Source of the DNA: CAYVTD01 sp964454445
GTDB taxonomy: Bacteria; Bacteroidota; Ignavibacteria; Kapaibacteriales; UBA2268
NCBI GenBank assembly: GCA_964454445.1
Contig: CAYVTD010000040.1
Location: 1 to 29,235 of the forward strand
Reading direction: 5' to 3'
DNA length: 29,235 nt
Shown piece by piece: positions 6,488-15,434 of this stretch. The position numbers were made by a program, and so were the translations under genes. Each line of letters starts with the position of its first letter. Position 1 is the first letter of the stretch. Under the pieces are notes generated by a model, which worked only from the letters and a program-made list of their open reading frames with translations, searched no databases and had not been told where the DNA came from.

Positions 6488-9132
6488 CTACTGCTCATTG
6501 AAATACCTACGTGCAGGAGCAGGATCTCCTTCCAAAAAACCTTCTACAAAAATATCAATATGCCTGTCAGATAGCATTGTTACGTCTGTATTCCTAACCG
6601 CACCCATTAACCTGCCTATTTCTTGCAAAAAGAACAAAGAATCCTCTTTTGTTATTTTTCTAATCGAAGCAATAACGTTATCCTCATTTGATGTAACATC
6701 AAAGTTATAGTGCCTTAATATCCTTTCGATGGTTTTAGCTCTTCTTATTTTCCTTAAATGTCCGGCAGCACCGCCGCGGAAATTAAAATTTATAAAATTT
6801 CTATTTTGTTCCTCGCTTGTGAAAGCATCAATTCTTGAAAAGTGGTATCCAAGCCGTGTGAAAAAGTTAAAATAATGCTCCGATACCAGAGCATAATTTT
6901 TGGCGCCTAAAGGAGTCGACCCTTGATTATCATCAATCAAGTTATTAAAAATCAAACTCGTAAATCCCTTAATATCAAGGGATATATGCCCTGCCCATTC
7001 TATCCCGGGAGTTTTTATCCCTTTATAAGCGCTAAAAAAGGTTCAGAATTAATGTTTTCTTTGTTTATCTTTTTTAAGTTCTCATGCTTGAAAAGGCCAT
7101 TGCCTAAATCAATAACATTGATGTCCAGAGGAACACCTATATCAAGTTCAAATGAAACCCCTGAAATATTACTTTTACTGTCATGAACAGAAAACATATA
7201 TTTAAGTGAGCTTTCATGGGCAAATCTGATTACATCATGAATAGTCTCACAAGCTTCAGGCTTGAAGTTAACATTATTGGGGTCAATTAAATTTAATTTC
7301 AAAATGAACTTAATCACTTGATTCCAAATCTTATACATTGGACTTTGCTGGAACTTTTCAATATTAGAAAGCTGAATTCTCTTCAACTCAATAATCTCAT
7401 CAACTTTTCCTGAATAGACTCTTTGTTCTTCGGCGAAAAGCGTAATTAACATACCTGTTTCCAGCAACTCAGTAGCATTTTGAGTGTTTGTCAGCAGTGG
7501 TATATTAAGTTCTCTTGCTATTATGGATAAATGCCCTGTAGTACTACCAGAATCAGTTATTACCCCTGACGCTTTGTGAATTAGACTTGCCAACTCCTGC
7601 AAGTTTTTCTTGGCAACAATAATGCCGCCTCGTGGGAATTTATATATATCTTTTGGGGAGTTAATAATATGTACCATACCACTTGCTATGCCATGGCTTC
7701 CAAAATCACCTTTGTCAATTATTACTTGATATTTTTTATCAAGGTCATGAATTAAATTTTTTACGTTCTCAATACTTAATTCAATTTCCTTTGTAATTAG
7801 ATTTCTTGCTTGAAGAATAAAGACTTTCCCATTTTCATCAACCGCCCATTCTATATCTTGAAATGTGTTAAAATGAGATTCTATCTTGATCGCATAGCGG
7901 ACGAGTGTGGTTATTTGTTCAAGGGTAATGCACGGCTGTCCCATATCGGTTAAATTTATTTGCTTATCTACTATTCCCCCGCCGCTTCTCGATGTACTAA
8001 CGTATTTCTGTCTTCCCTTTTTGAAACTTAATATTTCAGGATTTTCAGAAAACGAAACAACAAATTCTTGCGGTTCAGTTTCCCCGCTGACAACCATCGT
8101 TCCCAACCCTTTGACCGCCTGTATGATTATACCTTCTTTTTCATTATACGGGTCAGAAGTATATAGCACCCCAGCGGTAACTGCATTTACCATCTGCATA
8201 CAACCAACACTCATAGGCATATCTTCATCTCGCAAGCCAGATATGTATCTATACACCAAAGCTTGAGGCGAGTATTTTGAGATTAGAACTTCCAAACAAG
8301 CATCTTCGAGATTTTCATATCCCACATTAAGGACAGTCTCATGCATGCCAGCAAAAGAATGGTCTGCACTGTCTTCCCCAATGGCACTTGACCTAACGGA
8401 AACCATTGTGTCCCTATCAACTTTAAAAGCATCATCAAAAGCATTTAACATCACTGACTTTATTTGTTCAGGCAAATCAAATGAAACAAACAATTCTTGT
8501 GTTTCATGGCTTGCTTGGGATATTTGATCAATATCTTCAAAATCAACTCCGTAAAATATTTTGTTTTTTCTTGCACGTAGGTTTTCAGTTTTCATAATGT
8601 CTTCGAAAAACCGTACAGTTAAACAGAAACCTTCAGGCACAGGGATTTTCAAAACATTTTTAATCTCACCAAGGCGGCTCATCTTACTGCCAACCTGCAA
8701 CTGATAAGAATCATTTATTTGGTTTAAATTATAACTATAGGGAATGTCGTAAGTTATTTTTTTTACCTTTTCACAGACATGGCAGTAGCCATCAGGGCAG
8801 TCCCAACCTTCCGGGCAAAATAGTCTTGGAGATAATATTTTGTTATTATAGCCAATGATATCCTCCAAACGTACCACAAGATTCTCATATCTGTTATTTG
8901 ATAATGTATTGAAATGATAAATCATGCTTCTTGTCTTTTCAATTAAAATATCATATGCTTTGGAAGCTAACCCTCTGGAAAATGGTTTGCCGCTTACAAC
9001 CGTATCAGCAAGCTCACCCATTGCCTTATGAGCTTCGTCATTTGCTTCAATCATTTGTTGAAAATGCTGAAACTTTTCTTTAAAAGACAAGGTATTAGTT
9101 TTAGTTTTTTTCTTTTTAAAGAGCTTTATCAT
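6488..9132 (-). CDS. PEP/pyruvate-binding (PEP-synthase-like) protein, split by a -1 frame change
   Basis: The first frame (9132-7015, 705 codons) has a Cys cluster C106-x5-C-x4-C-x2-C. It then has a PPDK/PEP-synthase ATP-grasp domain (about 150-445, with VSVRSSAIGEDSADHSFAG and QDIEWAVDENGKVFILQAR) and the swivelling phosphohistidine domain with His534 (GSTTGHLSIIARELNIPLL). No C-terminal PEP-binding TIM barrel is seen. The frame stops at TAA 7015-7017. The -1 frame continues without a break from the same point to TAG 6488 (IKTPGIEWAGHISLDIKGF, then GAKNYALVSEHYFNFFTRLG), which matches the conserved tail of this family as I know it. The join would give about 881 residues. The sequence at the join is A AAG GGA TAA, so programmed -1 frameshifting, a mutation and a sequencing error are all possible. 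The substrate is unknown; a phosphotransfer role with PEP or pyruvate is likely. Confidence 0.8.
6964..6983 (-). other. Hairpin downstream of the slippery site
   Basis: On the minus strand ATCCCTT pairs perfectly with AAGGGAT around a six-base loop (GATATT). It begins 31 bases after the stop codon at 7015-7017. That is farther than the usual 5-9 base spacer of bacterial frameshift stimulators. Upstream CCC/GGG runs (6989-7010) could form additional structure nearer the site. Confidence 0.35.
7015..7024 (-). promoter_or_regulatory. Candidate -1 ribosomal frameshift heptamer (A AAG GGA) before TAA
   Basis: In the zero frame of the PEP-synthase-like gene the codons read ATA AAG GGA TAA. The heptamer A AAG GGA (7024-7018) fits the X XXY YYZ slippery pattern in the correct phase and abuts the stop. 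A one-base backward slip gives AAA GGG ATA AAA ACT, which opens exactly the frame encoding the rest of the protein. Chance placement after a random single-base deletion is possible. Confidence 0.45.
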
Positions 9133-9167
9133 TTAGCACCTAAATCAAATAATATCTAATGCAAATA

Positions 9168-9206
9168 TAAACAAAAAAGCCACTACTTTTTGTAAGTAAT
9201 GGCTTT
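9168..9206 (-). terminator. Intrinsic terminator after the TauE-like gene
   Basis: On the minus strand AAAGCCA (9206-9200) and a TTACTT continuation pair with AAGTAG-TGGCTTT (down to 9176). The stem is about 12-13 base pairs with one imperfect pair and a short loop, followed by a T run. It sits 18 bases after the transporter stop and separates that gene from the PEP-synthase-like gene, which may therefore have its own promoter or depend on partial readthrough. Confidence 0.75.
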
Positions 9207-9223
9207 GAGCTTGAGAAATTTAA

Positions 9224-10270
9224 TTATCTGTTACTAGCTCTTTCCTTCATTGCTGCGACTATCAATTTATAAATTATTATCAAACACATTACCGATGCTG
9301 AACCCATGATAACCCAACCAGAAGCAATTTTTAAAGCTGGTATCTGTAACGTTGTTTCAAGCTGTTTTAAGACTACAGAGATTCCAGCGAAAAATACCAT
9401 GAATGCAAAAAGCAATCTGATACCATAGCCTCTGACATACTTCACTGCTGTAACGCCAATCTGGGCTCCTATTGCGGCACCACACAACATAAACACAGCT
9501 GCGAATAATTCTGTTCTTCCATAGAGCGAGTACAAAAAGCAGCCATAAGCGCCATCAAGCATAACAATGAACAAGTCCGTCCCGACAGCCAAAGCGGTAG
9601 GCACGCCAATCAAATACACAAGTGAAGGCATTCTAATAAATCCGCCGCCGACACCTAAAAATCCTGAAATAAAGCCGCAGAAGAAGAATACACCAAATAC
9701 AATCAATACTGAAATTGATTCTATATTTGATTTTGGGTATGATATTGAGAATAGCTTTAAAGACCTTATTTTATCAATAAAAGTTTTTTTGCCTGTAAAT
9801 GATGCCTGGCTTTCTCTCAATTCTTTTCTTTTCCTCAAGACAAAATAGTCATATATCATAAAAATGCCTAATCCGAGCAGCATGACAATGTATGTATATC
9901 TGACGGCTGAGCCGACAATATCGGTCCCACTCTGTTTTCCCAAGCCATCTAAATACATTATTAACTGTGCCCCGACCCAAACACCCGGGATGGTCCCAAC
10001 CATTGTTGTTATCCCGAGTTTCCAATCAACATTACCCATTTTGCCATGCTTTTTTGTGGCGACAATGGATTTACCAAAAATATGTGCAAAATCAGTGCCT
10101 ATAGCCAATGGCATTGGAAAACCGAATATATTGAGGGCTGGTGTAACTATCCAAGCTCCGCCTACTCCGAAAAATCCACCTAAAACTCCGACACAAAAAC
10201 CGATGCCAATGAGCAGTAATAAATTAAAATCTTGTTGTGCTATTGGAAGATAAACGTTTAAAAAGTCCAT
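9224..10270 (-). CDS. TauE/SafE family anion exporter (sulfite-exporter-like permease)
   Basis: An integral membrane protein of 348 residues with about eight hydrophobic segments. It carries the duplicated glycine-rich signature of TauE/SafE permeases: GVLGGFFGVGGAW at 28-40, followed by PLAIGTDFAHI, and SGFLGVGGGFIRMPSLVYL at 202-220, followed by PTALAVGTDLFIV. The two halves are joined by a charged cytoplasmic loop (about 145-180), giving a longer protein than the usual 250-270 residues. Known family members move sulfite, sulfoacetate or other organosulfur anions; which one applies here is not visible. The gene follows a small membrane protein by 8 bases and is likely its partner. It precedes the PEP-synthase-like and two-component genes. 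Confidence 0.88.
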   Translation of the reverse strand: MDFLNVYLPIAQQDFNLLLLIGIGFCVGVLGGFFGVGGAWIVTPALNIFGFPMPLAIGTDFAHIFGKSIVATKKHGKMGNVDWKLGITTMVGTIPGVWVGAQLIMYLDGLGKQSGTDIVGSAVRYTYIVMLLGLGIFMIYDYFVLRKRKELRESQASFTGKKTFIDKIRSLKLFSISYPKSNIESISVLIVFGVFFFCGFISGFLGVGGGFIRMPSLVYLIGVPTALAVGTDLFIVMLDGAYGCFLYSLYGRTELFAAVFMLCGAAIGAQIGVTAVKYVRGYGIRLLFAFMVFFAGISVVLKQLETTLQIPALKIASGWVIMGSASVMCLIIIYKLIVAAMKERASNR

Positions 10271-10278
10271 ATTGCCCC

Positions 10279-10575
10279 CTATTCATGATGTTCGATTTTT
10301 GTAACTTCCAATCCAAATAGCTTCAGAATTATATCTGTGATAAATGCAATACTAATGCCTACTCCTGCCATTACAAAGGTAACCAGCAGCGCGAACAGCA
10401 AGCGCTCATCGTTATATAAATTAACGATCCACAATCGTAAGCCCGTCAAATTGCTTATGTCAACCTTTGTAACTATATCACCTTCTTTCTCAACACCAAG
10501 AAAAAAGGACAAAGGAAACATAATAAGCATCACGATTATCCATGGCAATATGGAACTGCTCTTGTTTTTTTCCAT
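10279..10575 (-). CDS. Small two-helix membrane protein upstream of TauE-like permease
   Basis: A 98-residue protein of unknown function. A basic start (MEKNKSSS) precedes a membrane helix at about 9-27 (ILPWIIVMLIMFPLSFFLG). A polar loop of about 30 residues follows, likely extracytoplasmic (EKEGDIVTKVDISNLTGLR), then a second helix (LLFALLVTFVMAGVGISIAFI) and a cytoplasmic tail ending in EHHE. The gap to the permease ATG is only 8 bases, which points to coupled translation and perhaps a two-subunit transporter. I do not recognise a named family. Confidence 0.7.
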   Translation of the reverse strand: MEKNKSSSILPWIIVMLIMFPLSFFLGVEKEGDIVTKVDISNLTGLRLWIVNLYNDERLLFALLVTFVMAGVGISIAFITDIILKLFGLEVTKIEHHE

Positions 10576-10655
10576 AAAAAAATCCTTTTTATTGTTTAAA
10601 AACTTACTCTTAATTTCTCGTAACCGTTAATTTGTAAAGAACAATCCAAAATAAT

Positions 10656-10671
10656 AACTTAATGTTAAGTT
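10656..10671. promoter_or_regulatory. Inverted repeat upstream of the transporter operon
   Basis: AACTTAA and TTAAGTT are perfect inverted arms separated by TG. They lie about 80 bases before the small membrane protein ATG, a suitable place for a dimeric regulator to bind. AT-rich DNA produces such palindromes by chance, so this is only a candidate operator. Confidence 0.25.
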
Positions 10672-10840
10672 TTAGTCAAATTTACATAAAACCCAAGTGT
10701 AAAATAATTGGAAAAAAATTAATAAGAAATATAATTTTGGTGTGTTTGATTAGTTTTAGATTATGTGTAACCTATATGTTGCAAAAATGCATAAAAATCA
10801 GGGGACAGTTAAACCGCTAATCCAATAAAATAATAGTGTG

Positions 10841-11248
10841 TTATTTTGATATTAAAGTCAATCTATCGTTGGCGAGTTTCATGTCCTGCGGCTGAGTTTT
10901 CTCGCAGGTAGAGTGCTTTACATCATGACTCATGTGGATAAAATTTGTCTTTATTCTTCTATTTTCTTCAATAAAATGGGCATCAACAACTGGAACGCCT
11001 CCTCCCATTTGTTGTAATTCACCAAATGCATAAAAAAATGTTTTTTGTATACTTTCAAAGTTTTTTTTTGTAAGATAAATCTGATAATTTTCGGCGAAGG
11101 TTTGATAATCGCAACTATCCATGTGAGATTGTATATCTGTAACATAACCGAGTTTACTGAAAAGGTTTATTCCGTTATCAGATAAAGAACCGCTTGAAAA
11201 CTGTTTAATTGCCGATGAAATTTCATTTTTTAATGAGTTTAGCTCCAA
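10841..11248 (-). CDS. Hypothetical protein, possibly a truncated restriction-modification N-terminus
   Basis: A 135-residue frame starting at TTG 11248; no ATG lies upstream before an in-frame TAA. The first 90 residues form a coherent helical protein (NSLKNEISSAIKQFSSGSL, then LFSKLGYVTDI). This resembles, weakly and from memory, the N-terminus of some Eco57I-type restriction-modification proteins. The remainder after residue 85 (polar, HSTCEKTQPQDMKLANDRL) does not look like a domain I know. The start overlaps a 58-codon ORF by 26 bases, which could give coupled translation. It may be a fragment of a longer decayed gene. Confidence 0.4.
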   Translation of the reverse strand: MELNSLKNEISSAIKQFSSGSLSDNGINLFSKLGYVTDIQSHMDSCDYQTFAENYQIYLTKKNFESIQKTFFYAFGELQQMGGGVPVVDAHFIEENRRIKTNFIHMSHDVKHSTCEKTQPQDMKLANDRLTLISK

Positions 11249-11399
11249 TTTTATAAGCTTGGTTTAATTCTTCATCTTCTGATTCTTCGGTTTGGTTTTC
11301 ATCTGTATCAATGCTTGCATCTTTTGATAAAGTCAAGATATAATCATCAATTTTCTTAATTAGGTTTTTTATTTTCTCAAGAGTTCTACCTATAGTCAT
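11223..11399 (-). CDS. Small acidic-centred hypothetical protein (58 aa)
   Basis: ATG 11399 opens a frame of 58 codons ending in TGA 11223-11225. The protein has an amphipathic basic helix at the start (TLEKIKNLIKKIDDYILTL), an acidic linker (DTDENQTEESEDEELNQ) and a basic end (AYKIGAKLIKK). No family is recognised. It overlaps the next minus-strand ORF by 26 bases, an arrangement often seen in small two-gene units, but no toxin or antitoxin motif is visible. Confidence 0.4.
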   Translation of the reverse strand: MTIGRTLEKIKNLIKKIDDYILTLSKDASIDTDENQTEESEDEELNQAYKIGAKLIKK

Positions 11400-11482
11400 T
11401 TCATTTGAAGTAAAACGTTACTTATGTTCTACTTGCAAAACGCTACAATAAATTATCTACTAAAAGAAAATATATATAATTA

Positions 11483-14401
11483 TTATCTTATATAAATCAA
11501 TTTATTTATTGTTCTGGCATTATCAATTTCCAGAGAATACCAATATACTCCAGATTCGAGATTAACAGGTGTCCAATTAATGCTTTGCAAACCTGCCGGC
11601 AAAGTTTTATTTACAAGCACAGCAACTTCTTCACCAATAATATTAAAGACTGATAAACGAACAGTTGCTTCATTTTTGAGATCGTAATGTATATTTACTG
11701 TCCCGGTGAAGGGATTTGGAAAAGCGTTTGCGTTGAAAGTACTTGCGGGAACGTCAAAAACTGAGCTGGGATCCCAAGTTGTAAATTCCCAAACGTCTGA
11801 CCAAGGTCCTTCGCTGACAGAATTAATCCCACGCACCCTCCAGAAATATTTGGTCAATATATCCAGCTTCAATTCTATGGTTTTTAAGTCATAAACCGCT
11901 ATTTTATCAGAAGTAATATCGTTGAAATTCTCGTCTTTTGCTAATTGGAAATGATAGTAGTCGGCATTTGTTACGCCGTTCCAATTTAACTGTAAGTCGC
12001 GAGCTACATCTGTTGCCTTGTTCTTGGGAGAAACTAAAATCACCTTCTCAGAAACGACATCCTGCGAGGTTGTAAATGACCACATATCCGAAAAAGCGCT
12101 CTTTCCGACGTCATTAATAGCCGCAACCCGCCAATAAAATGTATGGTTATATAAATCTGTTGTAAAGGTGAATGATGTTTCAGTCAAAGTGCTTAAATTT
12201 ACGATGGTAGTCGAAAAATCTTTTGAATCGTTTATTTGTAATTGATAATTATCTGCGTTGGGAACTGCCTCCCAAGTTAATTCTATTGACAAAGGCATCT
12301 TGATAGAATTGTCAATGGGCGAAATTAGTCTCGGGGTGTTGGGACCTTTCTTCCCGGTGGTAAATTCCCAAGTCTCGGACCATTCGGAAACACCTTCGCT
12401 ATTGATTGAATTAACGTGCCAGTAGTATGTGGTTTCCTCGCTAAAATCTCCAACAATTATTGAGTTGACTTCAATGCCCTGTCGAGTGAAAAAGAAATCG
12501 TCGAATGCTTTATTTGTCGAAATTTGAATGGAATAAGCTGTGGCGGTAGGTTCTTTCTTCCAAATGAAGCCTAATCTTAATGGCTGCTTCATAGATTTAT
12601 CTGCGGGGCTCGTCAAAGCTGGTGGGGGAAGAGCTGTTTTAAATTTCCATGTATCTGACCAAGCACTCCAGCAAGTGTTATAAAGCGATTTAACCCGCCA
12701 AAAATATGTACTATTGAAGCCATTAACGGTAATATCCAAGTTAAAATCAGTTACATTTTCTTTTAAAATGATAACGTTAGCAAAATTGGAATCGGTGGCG
12801 ACTTCTATAACATATTGGGCATCGGGTTTTGTTGGAATCCAATATAAAGTAGTTTTTCTTTGAACACCAGTGGCATTGTCTTGCGGCGCAGAAAGTCGGG
12901 GCTTGTGGATTGTCGAAGTAAAATGGAAAGGAGATACTTGCCATTTTCCGAAATTTCCACTGTCGTCAGCTCTAACTCTCCAATAATATGTGGTTAATTC
13001 ATCGGGAAGCTCGACAATTGTAGAAGTTCCTATTATATCCGGTTTATTGACCACTAAATCTGTAAAATCGGAGCTTTTTGCGACCTGCAATCTGTAGGCT
13101 AAAACTCCATTGATTGGGGACCATTCAAATTTGGCGATTATTGGTACACAATCGAGGGCGTTGTCGGGAGAAATCTGGTTGACAGGTTCATATTCGGTTT
13201 TAAAATGATAAACAGATGACCACATAGTTTCGCAATTTGGATAGTAGGATTTCACTCGCCAATAGTACAATTTATTAAAATTCAAGTTGTTAATAATAGT
13301 AAATGATGTTGAAGTGAGGTTTTTAACGTCAAGGACAAGGTTTTCGCTAGTGAAATCATTTGAGGTTGCAATTTGCAAATCATAAGTCTGTGCAGGAATT
13401 CCTACGTACCATTCCAATTTTGTATTTATTGGGACACCGATTTCGCTTTTTGGTGGATAAATAGGCACGGGATCGGGTTCAACCGTCTTAAATGAAAAAG
13501 GATTAGACCAGCGACCGCTACAAGTTGTAAAAGAAGAGCTAACTCGCCAATAATAAATAGCACCTTTTTTTGTGAGCGTAGTATGGTATGTCGGCTGAGT
13601 CAAACCATAAGCGCTATCAACAATAATTGAAAAGTTTTGATATTCAGATATCTGGATATTATAACCAGAAGCATAATCATCGGTATTCCAATGAAACTCT
13701 GTAGCTAATGGTTGGCAGGAAACATTATTTTCCGGAGAAACCAAAAATGGCGGCAACGATTGCGAACGCAAAGAGGTTGGCTGAGACCAATCAGATTCGC
13801 AATTTGCAAATATACCTTTCACCCTCCAATAGTAGAATGTTCCTGATTGCGATAAATTCCAGGTGTAAGAAGTTGAGCTTAATTGATCTGCAAAATGCAA
13901 AGGATTAGTGAAATCTGGAGAGCTGCTAATTTGAAATTGATATGCTATAACATCAGCCAGCGATTCCCATTCAAACTTTGTTTCTCCCGATTGACACATA
14001 TCCCCGTCAACGGGCGAATAATGTTCCGGAGGTAAATATCTAGTTAAAAAAGCCCATGTTGTGGACATCGAAGTAGAATTGTCTGTAAATGTGGCACTAA
14101 CTCTCCAGAAATATAAAGTATTATATTTTGGGACGTCCAGCGTAATGTAATTGTTAGCAATACCATTAACATCTTGAATATTGTTAATAAAAGCTGCATT
14201 ATCAGCCACTTCAATTCTAAATCGTGATGCTCCGGGAGGATGCGACCACAAAAAATTTACACTTTTTTCTAAACAATTAGCGTTGCTCGGTGGTTGTTGC
14301 AAAGTTGGAGCCTCTCCTGCTCGTAGCATTGACATTGTTGTCAACAACAATAACAAAGTAAATCCGGCCAGAGTTAATTTCCTGTGCATATCATTCCTCA
14401 A
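11483..14401 (-). CDS. Secreted multi-Fn3-like surface protein with type IX sorting domain
   Basis: A 972-residue exported protein. The N-terminus has a basic start and a hydrophobic signal peptide (about 8-28, LTLAGFTLLLLLTTMSML). About nine modules of 90-100 residues follow. Each has a conserved tryptophan early, a pattern like YxLQISxSxDF, a central F/YYWRV(K/S/R/A) strand and a W-x-F-T/K-T end, which resembles fibronectin type III folds. Several modules also have a Cys near the domain boundary (NCLEKS, DMCQSG, VSCQPL). The last 80 residues (NAFPNPFTGTVNIHYDL to INKLIYIR) form a typical Por-secretion/T9SS type A sorting domain. The likely role is an adhesin or structural surface protein; no catalytic domain is seen. 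The second ATG (MHRKL, residue 5) is an alternative start. Confidence 0.88.
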   Translation of the reverse strand: MRNDMHRKLTLAGFTLLLLLTTMSMLRAGEAPTLQQPPSNANCLEKSVNFLWSHPPGASRFRIEVADNAAFINNIQDVNGIANNYITLDVPKYNTLYFWRVSATFTDNSTSMSTTWAFLTRYLPPEHYSPVDGDMCQSGETKFEWESLADVIAYQFQISSSPDFTNPLHFADQLSSTSYTWNLSQSGTFYYWRVKGIFANCESDWSQPTSLRSQSLPPFLVSPENNVSCQPLATEFHWNTDDYASGYNIQISEYQNFSIIVDSAYGLTQPTYHTTLTKKGAIYYWRVSSSFTTCSGRWSNPFSFKTVEPDPVPIYPPKSEIGVPINTKLEWYVGIPAQTYDLQIATSNDFTSENLVLDVKNLTSTSFTIINNLNFNKLYYWRVKSYYPNCETMWSSVYHFKTEYEPVNQISPDNALDCVPIIAKFEWSPINGVLAYRLQVAKSSDFTDLVVNKPDIIGTSTIVELPDELTTYYWRVRADDSGNFGKWQVSPFHFTSTIHKPRLSAPQDNATGVQRKTTLYWIPTKPDAQYVIEVATDSNFANVIILKENVTDFNLDITVNGFNSTYFWRVKSLYNTCWSAWSDTWKFKTALPPPALTSPADKSMKQPLRLGFIWKKEPTATAYSIQISTNKAFDDFFFTRQGIEVNSIIVGDFSEETTYYWHVNSINSEGVSEWSETWEFTTGKKGPNTPRLISPIDNSIKMPLSIELTWEAVPNADNYQLQINDSKDFSTTIVNLSTLTETSFTFTTDLYNHTFYWRVAAINDVGKSAFSDMWSFTTSQDVVSEKVILVSPKNKATDVARDLQLNWNGVTNADYYHFQLAKDENFNDITSDKIAVYDLKTIELKLDILTKYFWRVRGINSVSEGPWSDVWEFTTWDPSSVFDVPASTFNANAFPNPFTGTVNIHYDLKNEATVRLSVFNIIGEEVAVLVNKTLPAGLQSINWTPVNLESGVYWYSLEIDNARTINKLIYIR

Positions 14402-14600
14402 TTATTTATGAATATCTATTTATTATTTTTCTCGATTTATTAACGTATTATAAAGTGATTTATTAGAATGAATTGACTAAATGATAGTAATTTCATTAGA
14501 AAAGATAATATTTTGCGTAATTATCTTAATAATTTTTTAAATTGTAATTGAAATTTTGTCAAATTTGTGTAATAATTTTCACAGAACAAAAAAGAATATT

Positions 14601-15434
14601 ATGACAGTACGAAAAATGCGTCCGGGAGAAATCGGATTAGCTCTCGATTGGGCAAAGCAAGAGGGATGGAATCCGGGGCTGCACGATAGTATTTGCTTCT
14701 TTAATACTGATAATAATGGGTTTTTCGTTGCAGAAGAGGAAAAAAAGATTATCGGCGTGATATCTGCGGTGAAATATAGCCATAATTACGGTTTTATCGG
14801 TATTTATATTGTTGAAAAAAATTATCGTGGTGGAGCAGCTGGGCTTTTATTGGCTAGACATGCCTTTGATTATCTAAAGAATTGCAATATAGGGCTTGAT
14901 GGGGTTTTGGAAAGAGTTGAAAATTATAAAAGAATTGGCTTCAAATTCTTCTGTAAGAACATTCGTTTTAGTGGTAGTATCCAACCTAACTCTTTTAATT
15001 ACAAAGATATTGTAAGTATTGATAGGTCATTTTATCCTAGAGTTTTTATATATGATAGATCTTGCTTTCCAGCTGACAGAGTAGAATTCCTTTATTGTTG
15101 GGTTAGACAGCCCGACCATTATTCATTTTGCCGAAAAATTGGTAACAAAATACTAGGCTACGGAGTTATAAGAAAATGCAATATTGGATATAAAATAGGT
15201 CCATTGTTTGCCGATGATAGTGAAACGGCAGAAATGATATTTTTAAAGCTTTGCGAGGCAGCATCTTTCGGCTTGGTGTATATTGATACGCCTGAGATTA
15301 ACCAGCAAGCTGTCGATTTGGCAAAGAAATACAATTTGAAAGAGTGCTTTGCAACAGCTAGAATGTATTCGAAAAAAGAACCTGAAATTGATGTTCAAAA
15401 AATATATGGAGTAACCACCTTTGAACTTGGATAA
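14601..15434 (+). CDS. GNAT-family N-acetyltransferase
   Basis: A cytosolic acetyltransferase of 277 residues from the ATG at 14601. The frame is open back to a TTG at 14556, but MTVRKMRPGEIGLALDWAKQEGWNPG is the usual start of this family. The N-terminal GNAT domain shows the strand GFIGIYIVEKNYRGGAAGLLL, whose R/Q-x-x-G-x-G/A-like loop binds acetyl-CoA, and the later NYKRIGFKF signature. The C-terminal half (about 140-270) looks like the second GNAT-like fold of two-domain members (acetyltransf_18-type; ILGYGVIRKCNIGYKIGPLFADD). The substrate is unknown. It overlaps the following membrane protein gene, so the two are probably cotranscribed. Confidence 0.85.
   Translation: MTVRKMRPGEIGLALDWAKQEGWNPGLHDSICFFNTDNNGFFVAEEEKKIIGVISAVKYSHNYGFIGIYIVEKNYRGGAAGLLLARHAFDYLKNCNIGLDGVLERVENYKRIGFKFFCKNIRFSGSIQPNSFNYKDIVSIDRSFYPRVFIYDRSCFPADRVEFLYCWVRQPDHYSFCRKIGNKILGYGVIRKCNIGYKIGPLFADDSETAEMIFLKLCEAASFGLVYIDTPEINQQAVDLAKKYNLKECFATARMYSKKEPEIDVQKIYGVTTFELG

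Noticed and set aside
9224..10253. Long plus-strand ORFs rich in Pro opposite the TauE-like gene
   Set aside because: They are antisense shadows of a glycine-rich membrane protein.
14554..14580. TTTG and TAATTTTC as a Bacteroidota-type promoter for the acetyltransferase gene
   Set aside because: The spacer is only about 15 bases against an expected 19-21, and AT-rich DNA gives such matches often.
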